Source: Curvibacter sp.
GTDB lineage: Bacteria; Pseudomonadota; Gammaproteobacteria; Burkholderiales; Burkholderiaceae_C
Assembly: GCA_020621965.1 (NCBI GenBank)
Contig: JAHRYV010000026.1
Span: 1 to 45,648, forward strand
Direction: 5' to 3'
DNA: 45,648 nucleotides
Shown here: positions 1 through 8,340 of the stretch, in pieces
How the letters are laid out: each line of letters opens with the position of its first letter
How positions within the stretch are numbered: the first letter of the stretch is position 1
Translations under genes and position numbers: made by a program
The notes under the pieces: model-generated
What the model saw: only the letters and a program-made list of their open reading frames with translations
Told to the model about the DNA's origin: nothing
The model's database searches: none

Positions 1-417
<417 letters not shown>

Positions 418-461
418 TTAAGTGGCCGCCGCCGGCCCCAGCCCATCCCCGACCCGCATCC

Positions 462-1862
462 TTGAAGAACACGCTCGTCACTGCCGTTCTCGCCGCCCTG
501 GCCCCCCTGCGCCAGGCGGCCCAGCACCATCCCCGCGACTTCGCGGCGGCGGCGCTGTCGCTGCTGCTGCTCAGCGGCGGGGCCTATGCGCTGGCGGCCG
601 CCGTTGTCACGCTGGCCCCGGACGCGGCCAGGCTGCCGGTGCGGGAGATCAGCGCGCCGGTCACCCCCCTGCCGCTGCAGGAACAGGCCTCGGCGCTGGA
701 GTTCCACCGCTACAGCCTGTTCCGCTCCGACCTCTCCCGTGCCAACGACACGGCCGACACCCTGTTGCGCCGCATGGGCATCGACGACCCGGCCGCGGCC
801 GAATTCCTGCGGCGTGACGCCCTGGCGCAGCGCCACCTGCTGGGCCGCGCGGGCCGCAACCTGACGGGCGAGGCCAGCGACCGCAACACGCTTCTCAAGC
901 TGATGGCGCGCTGGAGCCCGGACGATGACGGCAACTTCAAGCGCCTGGTGATCGAGAAATCCGGCACCACCTTCAAGTCCCGCCTGGAGACCCTGCCCCT
1001 GAGCGCCTCCATCCGCATCGCCAGCGGCACCATCGAGAGTTCGCTGTTCGCCTCCACCGAAGAGGCCCAGATTCCCGACACCGTCGCGGTCCAGATCGCC
1101 GAGATCTTCTCCGGCGACATCGACTTCCACCGCGAACTGCGCAAGGGCGACCGCTATTCCGTGGTGTTCGAGGTGCTCGAAGGCGACGGCGAACCCTTGC
1201 GCGCCGGCCGCGTGCTCAGCGCGGAGTTCGTCAACAACGGCAAGGCCCATCAGGCCATGTGGTTCCAGGAACCGACGGCCGCCAACCCGCAACCCGTGGA
1301 GGAAGGCCGGGCCACCCGGGCCCAGGGCCGCGGGGGTTACTACAACCTGGAAGGCAAGAGCCTCAAGCGCGCCTACCTGGCCTCGCCCCTGGCTTTCTCG
1401 CGCGTCACCAGCGGCTTCAAGATGCGCTTTCACCCCATCCACAAGACCTGGCGCCGGCACCTGGGCGTGGACTACGCTGCCCCCACCGGGACACCGGTGC
1501 GCAGCGTTGGTGACGGCGAGGTGGAGTTCGCGGCCGGCCAGCCCGGTTTCGGCAACGTGGTGTTCATCCGCCACCGCAACAACCACGTCACGGTCTACGC
1601 CCATCTGAGCCGCATTGCCGTGCGCCGCGGCCAGCGTGTCGAGCAGGGCCAGCACATCGGCGCCGTGGGGGCGACGGGCTGGGCCACCGGGCCGCATCTG
1701 CATTACGAGTTCCGCATCAATGGCCAGCACCAGAATCCGCTGGCCATCGCCCGCACCAGCGAATCCGTCCCGGTGTCGCCCGCAGCCCGGCCGGCCTTCA
1801 ATCGCCTGGCCGGCGTGGCACGCCAGCAGCTGGCATCCGCCCAGTTGCTGGCCGCCCGCTGA
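462..1862 (+). CDS. M23-family metallopeptidase (LytM domain), membrane anchored
   Basis: Predicted peptidoglycan endopeptidase, or a LytM-type amidase activator, acting in the periplasm. I place the start at TTG 462 (LKNTLVTAV), because the upstream ATG at 390 would add a Pro-rich tail unlike a signal sequence. From TTG the protein has 466 residues: one N-terminal hydrophobic segment (about 28-50), a central region resembling the SH3-like part of long M23 proteins, and a C-terminal M23 domain from about 305. The zinc-site pattern is intact: HLGVD (His333, Asp337), His381 in YAHLS, and HLH (His412, His414). It sits 15 bp upstream of anmK on the same strand, so both may be co-transcribed and serve cell-wall turnover. 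Whether it cuts murein or only activates amidases cannot be decided from sequence. Confidence 0.9.
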   Translation: MKNTLVTAVLAALAPLRQAAQHHPRDFAAAALSLLLLSGGAYALAAAVVTLAPDAARLPVREISAPVTPLPLQEQASALEFHRYSLFRSDLSRANDTADTLLRRMGIDDPAAAEFLRRDALAQRHLLGRAGRNLTGEASDRNTLLKLMARWSPDDDGNFKRLVIEKSGTTFKSRLETLPLSASIRIASGTIESSLFASTEEAQIPDTVAVQIAEIFSGDIDFHRELRKGDRYSVVFEVLEGDGEPLRAGRVLSAEFVNNGKAHQAMWFQEPTAANPQPVEEGRATRAQGRGGYYNLEGKSLKRAYLASPLAFSRVTSGFKMRFHPIHKTWRRHLGVDYAAPTGTPVRSVGDGEVEFAAGQPGFGNVVFIRHRNNHVTVYAHLSRIAVRRGQRVEQGQHIGAVGATGWATGPHLHYEFRINGQHQNPLAIARTSESVPVSPAARPAFNRLAGVARQQLASAQLLAAR

Positions 1863-1877
1863 GCATCGCCAGGCGAC

Positions 1878-2984
1878 ATGGCCGAGTACTACATCGGCTT
1901 GATGTCCGGCACCTCGCTGGACGGCGTCGACGGCGTCCTGGCCGACTGCGGCGCCAGCAGCACCCGCGTGCTGCACCATGCCTACCGTCCGTTTCCGGCC
2001 GAACTCGCAGCCGAGTTGCTGGCCCTCAACCGCAGCGGCCCCGACGAGCTGCACCGCGCCGCCCTGGCCGCCAATGCCCTGGTCCGGATCTACGCCAGCG
2101 TGGTGAGCGAATTGCTGCAGGCCTCCGGCGTGCCCGCCGGCGCCATCGCGGCCATCGGCGCCCATGGCCAGACCGTGCGGCACCGCCCGGGCGCCTTCGA
2201 CGGCACGGGCTACACCTTGCAGCTCAACAATCCGGCCCTGCTGGCCGAGCTGAGCCGCATCACCGTGGTCGCCGATTTCCGCAGCCGCGACGTCGCGGCG
2301 GGTGGCCAGGGTGCCCCCCTGGTGCCGGCCTTCCACCGGGCGCTGTTCGGGCGCCCCGGCCAGACCGTGGCGGTCCTCAATCTCGGCGGCATGTCCAACC
2401 TCTCGATCCTGCGCGACGATGCCGTGCTCGGCTTCGACTGCGGCCCCGGCAACGCCCTGCTCGACGCCTGGTGCCGCCAGCACACCGGCCAGCCGTATGA
2501 CGACCAGGGCCGTTGGGGCGCCGGCGGCTCGGTGCAGCAGGAGTTGCTGGCCAGCCTGCTGCAGGAGCCGTTTTTCGACCAGCCGCCCCCCAAGAGCACC
2601 GGCCGCGATCTCTTCCATCCCGGCTGGCTGCAGGAGCGGCTGGAGCGGCACGCCGCGCTGAGACCGGTGGACGTCCAGGCCACCCTGAGCGAACTCACCG
2701 CCCGCAGTTGCGCCACCGAACTGCAGCGCCATGCGCCCGGCTGCCGGCGCCTGATCGTCTGCGGCGGCGGCGCGTTCAACACGCAGCTGATGCAGCGGCT
2801 GCGGGCGCTGCTGCCCGGCGTCGCCGTCGTTGCTTCGGATGCAGAGGGATTGCCGCCGCTGCAGGTCGAGGCGGCCGCCTTTGCCTGGCTGGCGCGCAAG
2901 ACGCTGCAGCGTGAAACCGGGAGTCTGGAAAGCGTCACGGGCGCCCGAGGCGCCCGTGTGCTGGGTGCGATCTACCCGGCCTGA
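1878..2984 (+). CDS. anmK: Anhydro-N-acetylmuramic acid kinase
   Basis: Phosphorylates and opens 1,6-anhydro-MurNAc released by lytic transglycosylases, giving MurNAc-6-phosphate for peptidoglycan recycling in the cytoplasm. The 368-residue length matches the family. The N-terminal signature GLMSGTSLDGVDG (about 7-19) is the ATP-binding motif of AnmK; a second block with LNLGGMSN and FDCGPGNALLD (about 170-200) and the C-terminal VCGGGAFN are also present. It follows the M23 peptidase gene by 15 bp, which makes a cell-wall degradation and recycling pair. The 3' end runs convergently into erpA with a 15-bp gap; no clear hairpin terminator is seen between them. Confidence 0.97.
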   Translation: MAEYYIGLMSGTSLDGVDGVLADCGASSTRVLHHAYRPFPAELAAELLALNRSGPDELHRAALAANALVRIYASVVSELLQASGVPAGAIAAIGAHGQTVRHRPGAFDGTGYTLQLNNPALLAELSRITVVADFRSRDVAAGGQGAPLVPAFHRALFGRPGQTVAVLNLGGMSNLSILRDDAVLGFDCGPGNALLDAWCRQHTGQPYDDQGRWGAGGSVQQELLASLLQEPFFDQPPPKSTGRDLFHPGWLQERLERHAALRPVDVQATLSELTARSCATELQRHAPGCRRLIVCGGGAFNTQLMQRLRALLPGVAVVASDAEGLPPLQVEAAAFAWLARKTLQRETGSLESVTGARGARVLGAIYPA

Positions 2985-2999
2985 GCCGGGCGCGCGCGT

Positions 3000-3365
3000 T
3001 CAGGTCGAGAACGAGGAACCGCAGCCGCAGGTCGTGCTGGCGTTCGGGTTCTTGATCACGAACTGGGCGCCCTGCAGGTCTTCCTTGTAGTCGATTTCGG
3101 CGCCCACCAGGTACTGGTAGCTCATGGCGTCGATCAGCAGGGAGACACCGTTCTTGGTCATGGTGGTGTCGTCCTCATTGGCCACCTCGTCGAAGGTGAA
3201 ACCGTACTGGAAGCCCGAGCAGCCACCACCCTGCACGAAAACACGCAGCTTGAGGTCGGGATTGCCCTCTTCCGCGATCAACTCGGCCACCTTGGCAGCA
3301 GCGCTGTCGGTGAACAGGATCGGGGCAGGCATCTCGGTCTGGACGGATTCGGCAACGGCACTCAT
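3000..3365 (-). CDS. erpA: Iron-sulfur cluster insertion protein ErpA
   Basis: A-type carrier that delivers Fe-S clusters to apoproteins, known from isoprenoid-pathway targets in E. coli. The protein has 121 residues with the three conserved cysteines of A-type carriers: Cys49 in GGGCSGF and Cys113/Cys115 in TCGCGSSF near the C-terminus. The Burkholderiales-type N-terminal extension (MSAVAESVQ) is present. The start ATG is preceded by a purine-rich CCGGAG. Upstream, a TAGTAT-like -10 lies in the 61-bp gap to the bactofilin gene, so it may have its own promoter besides read-through. No IscR-type site was recognised. Confidence 0.97.
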   Translation of the reverse strand: MSAVAESVQTEMPAPILFTDSAAAKVAELIAEEGNPDLKLRVFVQGGGCSGFQYGFTFDEVANEDDTTMTKNGVSLLIDAMSYQYLVGAEIDYKEDLQGAQFVIKNPNASTTCGCGSSFST

Positions 3366-3426
3366 GGAGAACTCCGGAAAAAGGGACTGATTAAATACTA
3401 CACCAATCCGCTCAGGAATTCAGGGT

Positions 3427-3822
3427 TTAGTTATTTGCCGCCAGCTTCAGTGTGGGCTTTTCTTCCGCCATGGACGGTGTCGGCCGCAGCAGGCCGGCGA
3501 TGATGGCGCCCTGGTGCATCTCGAGGGCCGTGTAGTAGACGTCGCCTTCGATGCGCGCCTTGGGCTGCAGCTCCAGCATGCGGCGGGCATAGACCGGGCC
3601 CTTGACGCTGCCGTTGACGATGACGTGATCGGCGTGCACCTCACCGACCACCGAAGCGGTCTCGGAGATCACGAGGATGCTGTTCTTGTCCTCGCTGGAG
3701 CGCACGTCCCCGACGATGGAGCCGTCGACGCGCAGGCCGTCGGTGAACTGGATGTTGCCCTCGATCTGGTTGCCGTCGGCAATCAGGCTGCGGATGGCGG
3801 GTTGTTTTTTCTTGCTGAACAT
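3427..3822 (-). CDS. Bactofilin (polymer-forming cytoskeletal protein)
   Basis: Bactofilins self-assemble into filaments at the inner membrane and position cell-wall enzymes. The 131-residue protein starts at ATG 3822 (MFSKKKQP), placed 7 nt after a GAGGGA ribosome site; an upstream in-frame extension is not used because it has no bactofilin features. Residues 20-110 carry repeating G-x-I/V steps (GNIQF, GSIVGDV, GEVHADHVIVNGSVKG, GDVYYTAL), the pattern of the right-handed beta-helix. Short basic N-terminal and Lys/Ala-rich C-terminal tails flank it, as is usual. It is encoded 22 bp after a membrane coiled-coil protein gene and upstream of erpA. A bactofilin-M23 link is known elsewhere, and an M23 gene lies 1.6 kb away on the opposite strand, so a shared role in shape is a reasonable inference. 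Confidence 0.93.
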   Translation of the reverse strand: MFSKKKQPAIRSLIADGNQIEGNIQFTDGLRVDGSIVGDVRSSEDKNSILVISETASVVGEVHADHVIVNGSVKGPVYARRMLELQPKARIEGDVYYTALEMHQGAIIAGLLRPTPSMAEEKPTLKLAANN

Positions 3823-3844
3823 GGCTAGTTCCCTCAGGCGGTGA

Positions 3845-4573
3845 TTACAACTTGATCGATTGCACGGCCTTGACCGCATTGCCGTCCATGACCTTGACAC
3901 TGACGCCCTTGAGCACGGTCTGGGGCGGCAGATCGAAAACACCTTCCGCGCGCGCATACTGGCGCAGCTTGATGGCTTGCGGGCCCTGCGGCAGCGTGCC
4001 CGACCAGGGGCGGCCGGACTGCAGCCCGGTAAAACTGATCTCCAGGCGACCGTTGAACTCGGGCGCGTTCTTCAGCGGCTGGATCACCAGCACCTGCCAC
4101 TTGACGTGGCGCCCGTCGTCGACTTCCGCCTGCAGGCCCCGGATCGCCAGCGCCTCGGTGCCCACGGTCGGAATGAGCTTCTCGAAGAAACCCAGGTCGT
4201 CACGCAGGCGCTGGTTGTCGCCCTCGAGCTGCTTGTTCAGCGTCGACAGGCGCTCCTGGGCGGCTTTTTCGGCAGTCATCAGGGTGGTCGAGGTATTGGC
4301 CAGGGCCAGCGCCTGGTCGCGCTCTTCCTTCATGACCGTCAGCTGCTGCCGAAGGTCGGCGACCTCGCGCTCCAATTGCCCCAGCTCCTGGATCCGGTTG
4401 TCGTCGATGCCGGCGATGTCCTTGCCGAACTCGAAGGCCCACAGACCGATGGCGGCGCAAAAGCCCAGCACCACCGCGGCACCCACCCAGCGCAGCGGCC
4501 AGGGCAAGGCACTGCGCACGGACATGCGCGGCGCGCTGACCGTCAGGCGGCGAAGTAGCAGACGCAGACGCAT
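3845..4573 (-). CDS. Membrane-anchored coiled-coil protein of unknown function (DUF6776-like)
   Basis: The 242-residue protein has a basic cytoplasmic N-terminus, one transmembrane helix (about 28-48, WVGAAVVLGFCAAIGLWAF), a charged heptad-rich coiled coil (about 58-128, many Glu/Gln/Leu, for example EREVADLRQQL), then a beta-rich C-terminal domain (about 135-242) predicted to lie outside the membrane. I recognise it as a conserved Burkholderiales hypothetical family, not an enzyme. It is directly upstream of the bactofilin gene (22-bp gap) and downstream of the rpsI terminator. The pairing suggests a membrane partner of bactofilin, but this is inference from context only. Function is otherwise unknown. 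Confidence 0.82.
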   Translation of the reverse strand: MRLRLLLRRLTVSAPRMSVRSALPWPLRWVGAAVVLGFCAAIGLWAFEFGKDIAGIDDNRIQELGQLEREVADLRQQLTVMKEERDQALALANTSTTLMTAEKAAQERLSTLNKQLEGDNQRLRDDLGFFEKLIPTVGTEALAIRGLQAEVDDGRHVKWQVLVIQPLKNAPEFNGRLEISFTGLQSGRPWSGTLPQGPQAIKLRQYARAEGVFDLPPQTVLKGVSVKVMDGNAVKAVQSIKL

Positions 4574-4601
4574 AACATATCGAGTCTAGCAGCCCACAAA
4601 G

Positions 4602-4639
4602 ACAAGGGCCGCCAGAATCGAGACTCTGGCAGCCCTTGT
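4602..4639 (-). terminator. Intrinsic terminator after rpsI
   Basis: An inverted repeat with arms 4602-4609/4632-4639 (ACAAGGGC) and 4611-4616/4625-4630 (GCCAGA) around an 8-nt loop forms a 14-bp stem with one mismatch. On the - strand it is followed by a short U-rich stretch, and it lies 40 nt past the rpsI stop. On the + strand it is followed by a TTTT run, so it could also work in both directions. Confidence 0.75.
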
Positions 4640-4652
4640 TTTGCAACAGTTT

Positions 4653-4670
4653 GTTGTCCTTGCGGACAAC
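4653..4670 (-). other. Perfect hairpin with GCAA tetraloop, 3' of rpsI
   Basis: The arms GTTGTCC (4653-4659) and GGACAAC (4664-4670) close a 4-nt loop that reads GCAA on the - strand, a stable GNRA tetraloop. It sits between the rpsI stop and the main terminator hairpin. It may protect the 3' end of the rplM-rpsI message from exonucleases. Confidence 0.5.
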
Positions 4671-4678
4671 GTGCAAAA

Positions 4679-5071
4679 TTAACGCTTGCTGAACTGCTTG
4701 CGACGGCGTGCAGAGTGCAGACCGACCTTCTTACGCTCGACCTCACGGGCATCGCGGGTCACGAAGCCGGCTTGCGACAGCACGGGCTTGAGAGACGCGT
4801 CGTAGTCGATCAGGGCGCGGGTGATGCCGTGGCGGGTCGCGCCGGCCTGGCCGGACTCACCGCCGCCGTGCACGTTGACCTGGACGTCGAAGGTCTCGAC
4901 ATGGTTGGTCAGCGCCAGCGGCTGCTTGGCGATCATGATCGAGGTCTCGCGGCCGAAATATTCCTGGATATCCTTGCCGTTGACCGTGATCTTGCCGGTG
5001 CCTTTTTTCAGAAACACACGGGCGACGCTGGACTTGCGACGGCCGGTTCCATTGTTCCATTCACCAATCAT
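4679..5071 (-). CDS. rpsI: 30S ribosomal protein S9
   Basis: Small-subunit ribosomal protein whose C-terminal tail reaches the P-site tRNA. The start ATG at 5071 gives [15 protein letters not shown], and the protein has 130 residues, the normal length. It ends in the characteristic basic tail [17 protein letters not shown], with the terminal Lys-Arg that contacts tRNA. A GGAG ribosome site lies upstream. It follows rplM by 11 bp in the usual L13-S9 operon, and a terminator lies downstream. Reading frame is intact, unlike neighbouring rplM. Confidence 0.98.
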   Translation of the reverse strand: MIGEWNNGTGRRKSSVARVFLKKGTGKITVNGKDIQEYFGRETSIMIAKQPLALTNHVETFDVQVNVHGGGESGQAGATRHGITRALIDYDASLKPVLSQAGFVTRDAREVERKKVGLHSARRRKQFSKR

Positions 5072-5082
5072 CTCAAGGCTCC

Positions 5083-5499
5083 TTAGATTTCCAACACTTG
5101 GTTGCCAAGGTGTGCAGGTGCTCTGCACCACCGTACACCTTGAGCTTCTTGATCATGGCGTAGCCGAGCGGGCCCTTGGGCGCATGCCCTTGACGGCCTT
5201 CTCGAGTGCGCGGCCGGGTGCTTGGCCTGCATGTCACGGAAGTTGGTGGCGTAGATACCGTTGAAACGGAATGGCGGTAATAAACCTTGTCGAGTTCCTT
5301 GGTACCGGTCACGCAGCGGCGGCGTTGATGATGACAACGAAGTCACCGTATCGACGTGAGGCGTGTAAATGGCCTTGTGTTTGCCGCGCAAACGGAGAGC
5401 CAATCCTTCGGCTACTCGTCCGAGGACCTTGTCGGTCGCGTCAATCACAAACCACTCGTGCGTCACGTCAGCGGGTTTGGCGCTGATCGTTTTGGTCAT
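5083..5499 (-). CDS. rplM: 50S ribosomal protein L13, reading frame broken by several indels
   Basis: Large-subunit protein L13, an early assembly protein. The first 49 codons from ATG 5499 ([20 protein letters not shown]) and later blocks ([31 protein letters not shown], and the terminal VLEI) match L13, but they lie in different frames. At least five small deletions are needed to restore it, near 5342-5350 (VDTGDF block), 5315-5330, 5262-5275 (RHSGYPGG block), 5210-5220 and 5185-5190, with another near 5115. The final codons return to the frame of the start. L13 is essential in most bacteria and the residues are otherwise conserved, so these are most likely sequencing or assembly errors. 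Coordinates give the full gene from start to stop. Confidence 0.9.
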   Translation of the reverse strand: MTKTISAKPADVTHEWFVIDATDKVLGRVAEGLALRLRGKHKAIYTPHVDTVTSLSSSTPPLRDRYQGTRQGLLPPFRFNGIYATNFRDMQAKHPAAHSRRPSRACAQGPARLRHDQEAQGVRWCRAPAHLGNQVLEI

Positions 5500-5585
5500 G
5501 AGTTTTTCTCTAAAAAGAGGGTTTGGGCAGCCCTTTTCCACGGTCGGTTTTCCTCTGTCGGGAATCTCTTAGGTGGGAGTTCAGA

Positions 5586-5652
5586 CTTCGCCGCGGGGCC
5601 ACAAAAACGCTGCGAAGCCCGCCATTATACAAAAACCAGGCCCGAGCGCCAG
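5586..5652 (-). promoter_or_regulatory. rplM-rpsI promoter and 5' hairpin
   Basis: On the - strand a perfect -10 box TATAAT (5624-5629) is spaced 17 nt from a weak -35 CTGGCG (5647-5652). Transcription would start near 5617, leaving a leader of about 118 nt before the rplM ATG. The first leader bases can form a stem CUUCGC/GCGAAG (5612-5617 with 5586-5591). L13 is known to repress its own operon in E. coli, so this leader is a plausible feedback site. That part is inference. Confidence 0.6.
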
Positions 5653-5653
5653 C

Positions 5654-7390
5654 TCAGAAGGCGGGCGCCGCGTTGGAGCCGCTCGGGCCGTTCGGGTACT
5701 GCTTGCGGTTTTCGATGCAGACCGGCAGCTGGGTGTTGGCCGGCTTCTGGCACTCCTCGTGGATGCACATCGGCCGGGTAAAGAAGTTGGCATTCGCACA
5801 CAGCTCGCGCGGCGCCACACGGGACTCATCCGTCCGCACCGGGGGCTTGGGCGCGGGCTCCGGGTTGGCAGCGCGAGCCCGGGCGGGCGGCTTGCGCTCT
5901 TCCTCCTCGGCAGCCGGCTGCTGGGCCGCCGGTGTCCTGACGGCCGGCGCAGTCCGGCGCTCGGCGGCGGGCGGTTTGACGATCGGCGCCGGGGCAGGCG
6001 CCGGGGCGGCGTCCATGGCCAGCGGGTCGACCGCCTGGGGTTCGGAGGCCGCCGGCGCTGCGGCCGGTGCCGGCATGACCGCCGGATCGGGTGTGGCCAC
6101 CACCGGCGCGGTTCCCCACAGCGAGCCACCGTTGTCCGCCGGCAGCAGCCACAGCAGCCCGCCACCGGCCACCAGCAGGGCCGCCAGGCCCAGGCCCAGC
6201 GGCTTGGCGTGCTGGCTCAGGGCCTGCGCGAGGCGGCGCCCCGCTTGGGCGACCCGGCCGGCGGGCCGGCCGGTGCGGCCGCCCGCGCCCCGACGCGTGG
6301 GGTCGGGCACGGTCTGCGGCTGGGTATTCCAGAACTGGCGGGAACTGTTTTCGTCCTGATCGGACTTCAAGACCACGCCGAGTTCATTGCGCCAGTCGAA
6401 CTTGCTCAGGCGCGGCGGCGCCTTGAGCTTCATCTCGGTCACGAAGGCCGCCAGACTCTGGGGCCGATCGCCCGGCTGCACCGCCAGCGCGTGGGTGATG
6501 GTGCGCACGAACTGATCCGAGTACGCGGTCCCGAAATGCTCTTTCACGGTGGCGGCCACGCTGCGCACCGTGGGCATGGTGTCGCGCACCACCCGGGTCG
6601 TCGCCGGCGAAGGCGGGGCATTACGCAGGCAGCTGTAGACCACCGCGGCCAGCGCGTACAGATCGGTCCAGGGGCCCTGGGTCAGATCCTCGGCCTCGCC
6701 GTACTGTTCGATGGGGGCGTAGTTGACCTTGAGCACCGCGGTGTGCTTGTGCGGTTTGTCGTTGATGGCCCGGCGCGCCGCGCCCAGGTCCAGCAGCACC
6801 GGCGGCCCGATGTCCTGCAGGAAGATGTTGTCGGGCGAGATGTCGCGATGCAGGGTGTCGTTCTGGTGCAGCACGTGCAGCGCCTGCAGGATGGACCACA
6901 GCACCGTGCGCAGCCAGGCCTCGGGCGGGGGCGCGGCCATCTGGCTGCGCGCCTGGCTGAGCGTCATGCCGCTGTACAGGGGCATGACCATGTAGGCCGT
7001 ATTGTTGCCCTCCCAGAAGCGGTAGACCTTGACCAGCGAGGGATGGTCGAAGCGGGCCAGCAGCCGCGCCTCGGCCACGAAGGAATCGAGACCGGACTGG
7101 TAAGTCGCCTGGTCGGCCGAGGAGCGCACGGAGACCGAGGTCCCGTCCAGCCGGGCGGCCAGCGCCGCCGGCATGTACTCCTTGATCGCCACCGTGCGGT
7201 GCAGGGAGGTGTCGTAGGCGCGGTAGACCAGACCGAAGCCGCCCACCCCCAGCAGCCCCTGCACCTCGAACTCGGCCAGGCGGGTGCCCGGGCGCAGGGC
7301 ATCCACGTGTGTCACCGCCTGCGCCGGCTTGGGCGCCACGGGCATTTGGGGATCAGAGACAATGTCGACCATAGGGTCTGATTCTTGCAT
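5654..7390 (-). CDS. Transmembrane Ser/Thr protein kinase with Cys-containing C-terminal tail
   Basis: Hanks-type kinase, 578 residues. The kinase domain spans about 40-320: glycine loop GVGGFGLVY (48-56), catalytic Lys70 in AIKEYMP, helix-C Glu107, HRDISPDN (Asp183, Asn188), and DLG at 201-203 in place of DFG. A transmembrane helix follows at about 398-416, then a long Pro/Ala-rich linker (about 420-530) and a tail of about 45 residues with four cysteines (in CANANFFTRPMCIHEECQ and PVC). The IKEYMP wording places it with the proteobacterial kinases often seen near signalling or secretion loci, but no such locus is here. ATG 7390 is used; ATG 7372 is an alternative, and neither has a strong ribosome site. 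Substrate unknown. Confidence 0.9.
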   Translation of the reverse strand: MQESDPMVDIVSDPQMPVAPKPAQAVTHVDALRPGTRLAEFEVQGLLGVGGFGLVYRAYDTSLHRTVAIKEYMPAALAARLDGTSVSVRSSADQATYQSGLDSFVAEARLLARFDHPSLVKVYRFWEGNNTAYMVMPLYSGMTLSQARSQMAAPPPEAWLRTVLWSILQALHVLHQNDTLHRDISPDNIFLQDIGPPVLLDLGAARRAINDKPHKHTAVLKVNYAPIEQYGEAEDLTQGPWTDLYALAAVVYSCLRNAPPSPATTRVVRDTMPTVRSVAATVKEHFGTAYSDQFVRTITHALAVQPGDRPQSLAAFVTEMKLKAPPRLSKFDWRNELGVVLKSDQDENSSRQFWNTQPQTVPDPTRRGAGGRTGRPAGRVAQAGRRLAQALSQHAKPLGLGLAALLVAGGGLLWLLPADNGGSLWGTAPVVATPDPAVMPAPAAAPAASEPQAVDPLAMDAAPAPAPAPIVKPPAAERRTAPAVRTPAAQQPAAEEEERKPPARARAANPEPAPKPPVRTDESRVAPRELCANANFFTRPMCIHEECQKPANTQLPVCIENRKQYPNGPSGSNAAPAF

Positions 7391-7443
7391 GGAAAGCAGG
7401 CGTCACGGATTCGTGCCTACTCGCCGTTTTTTAGAGATTCACC

Positions 7444-8334
7444 ATGTTCAGCTACCGTCACGCCTTCCATGCCGGCAATCACGCCGATGTGCTCAAGCAC
7501 ACCGTGCTGATCGCCATGCTGCGTCACCTGACGCAAAAGGAGGCCGCCCTCACGGTGCTCGATACCCATGCCGGCGCCGGCCTGTACCGGCTCGACAGCG
7601 AGTTCGCCGACACCAGCGGCGAGGCCGCCGAGGGCATCCAGCGCCTGCTGCAGGCCAGCGACGGGGAAGCCCTGGCGCCGGCCCTGCAGGACTACCTGGA
7701 ACTGGTCGCCAGCTTCAACGCCAAGGGGAGCTCGCGAGTCTATCCCGGCTCACCCTTCATCATCCAACGCCTGCTGCGCGAGCACGACCGCCTCAAGCTC
7801 TACGAACTGCACCCGACCGACGCCAAGACCCTGGAGGCCAACGTGGCGCAGCTCGACGCCGGCCGCCAGGTGGCCGTGCTGCGCGAAGACGGTTTCGGCT
7901 GCGTCAACAAGTTCCTGCCGCCGCCCTCGCGCCGCGCCCTGCTGCTGTGCGACCCTAGTTACGAGATCAAGAGCGACTATGCGCGCGTGGTCACCATGGC
8001 AACCGAGGCGCTCAAGCGTTTTGCCACCGGCACCTATGCGGTGTGGTACCCCATCATTCCGCGGCCCGAGGCGCACGACCTGCCACGCAAGCTCAAGACC
8101 CTGGCCACCAAGGCCGGCAAGCCCTGGCTGCACGCCACGCTGACGGTGAAGTCGAGCAAGATCACGAGCGACCCGACGGGCGAGGCCAAGCGCCCCGGCC
8201 TGCCGGCCAGCGGCATGTTCGTCATCAACCCGCCGCACACGCTCAAGGGCGCGCTGCAGCCGGCGCTGCCGCAACTGGTCAAGCGGCTGGGCCAGGACCG
8301 CAACGCCGCCTTCACGCTGGACAGCGGCGGCTGA
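7444..8334 (+). CDS. rlmJ: 23S rRNA (adenine-2030-N6)-methyltransferase
   Basis: SAM-dependent enzyme that methylates A2030 (E. coli numbering) of 23S rRNA. The 296-residue protein begins with the family hallmark MFSYRHAFHAGNHADVLKH, and has the SAM-binding block LDTHAGAGLYRL (39-50). Motif IV reads DPSY at 170-173, where the E. coli enzyme has DPPY; the Ser is a codon AGT inside an otherwise intact frame. The gene diverges from the kinase gene with a 53-bp gap and meets metF tail to tail 6 bp away. Family call is firm from the N-terminus. Confidence 0.95.
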   Translation: MFSYRHAFHAGNHADVLKHTVLIAMLRHLTQKEAALTVLDTHAGAGLYRLDSEFADTSGEAAEGIQRLLQASDGEALAPALQDYLELVASFNAKGSSRVYPGSPFIIQRLLREHDRLKLYELHPTDAKTLEANVAQLDAGRQVAVLREDGFGCVNKFLPPPSRRALLLCDPSYEIKSDYARVVTMATEALKRFATGTYAVWYPIIPRPEAHDLPRKLKTLATKAGKPWLHATLTVKSSKITSDPTGEAKRPGLPASGMFVINPPHTLKGALQPALPQLVKRLGQDRNAAFTLDSGG

Positions 8335-8340
8335 GTCGGC

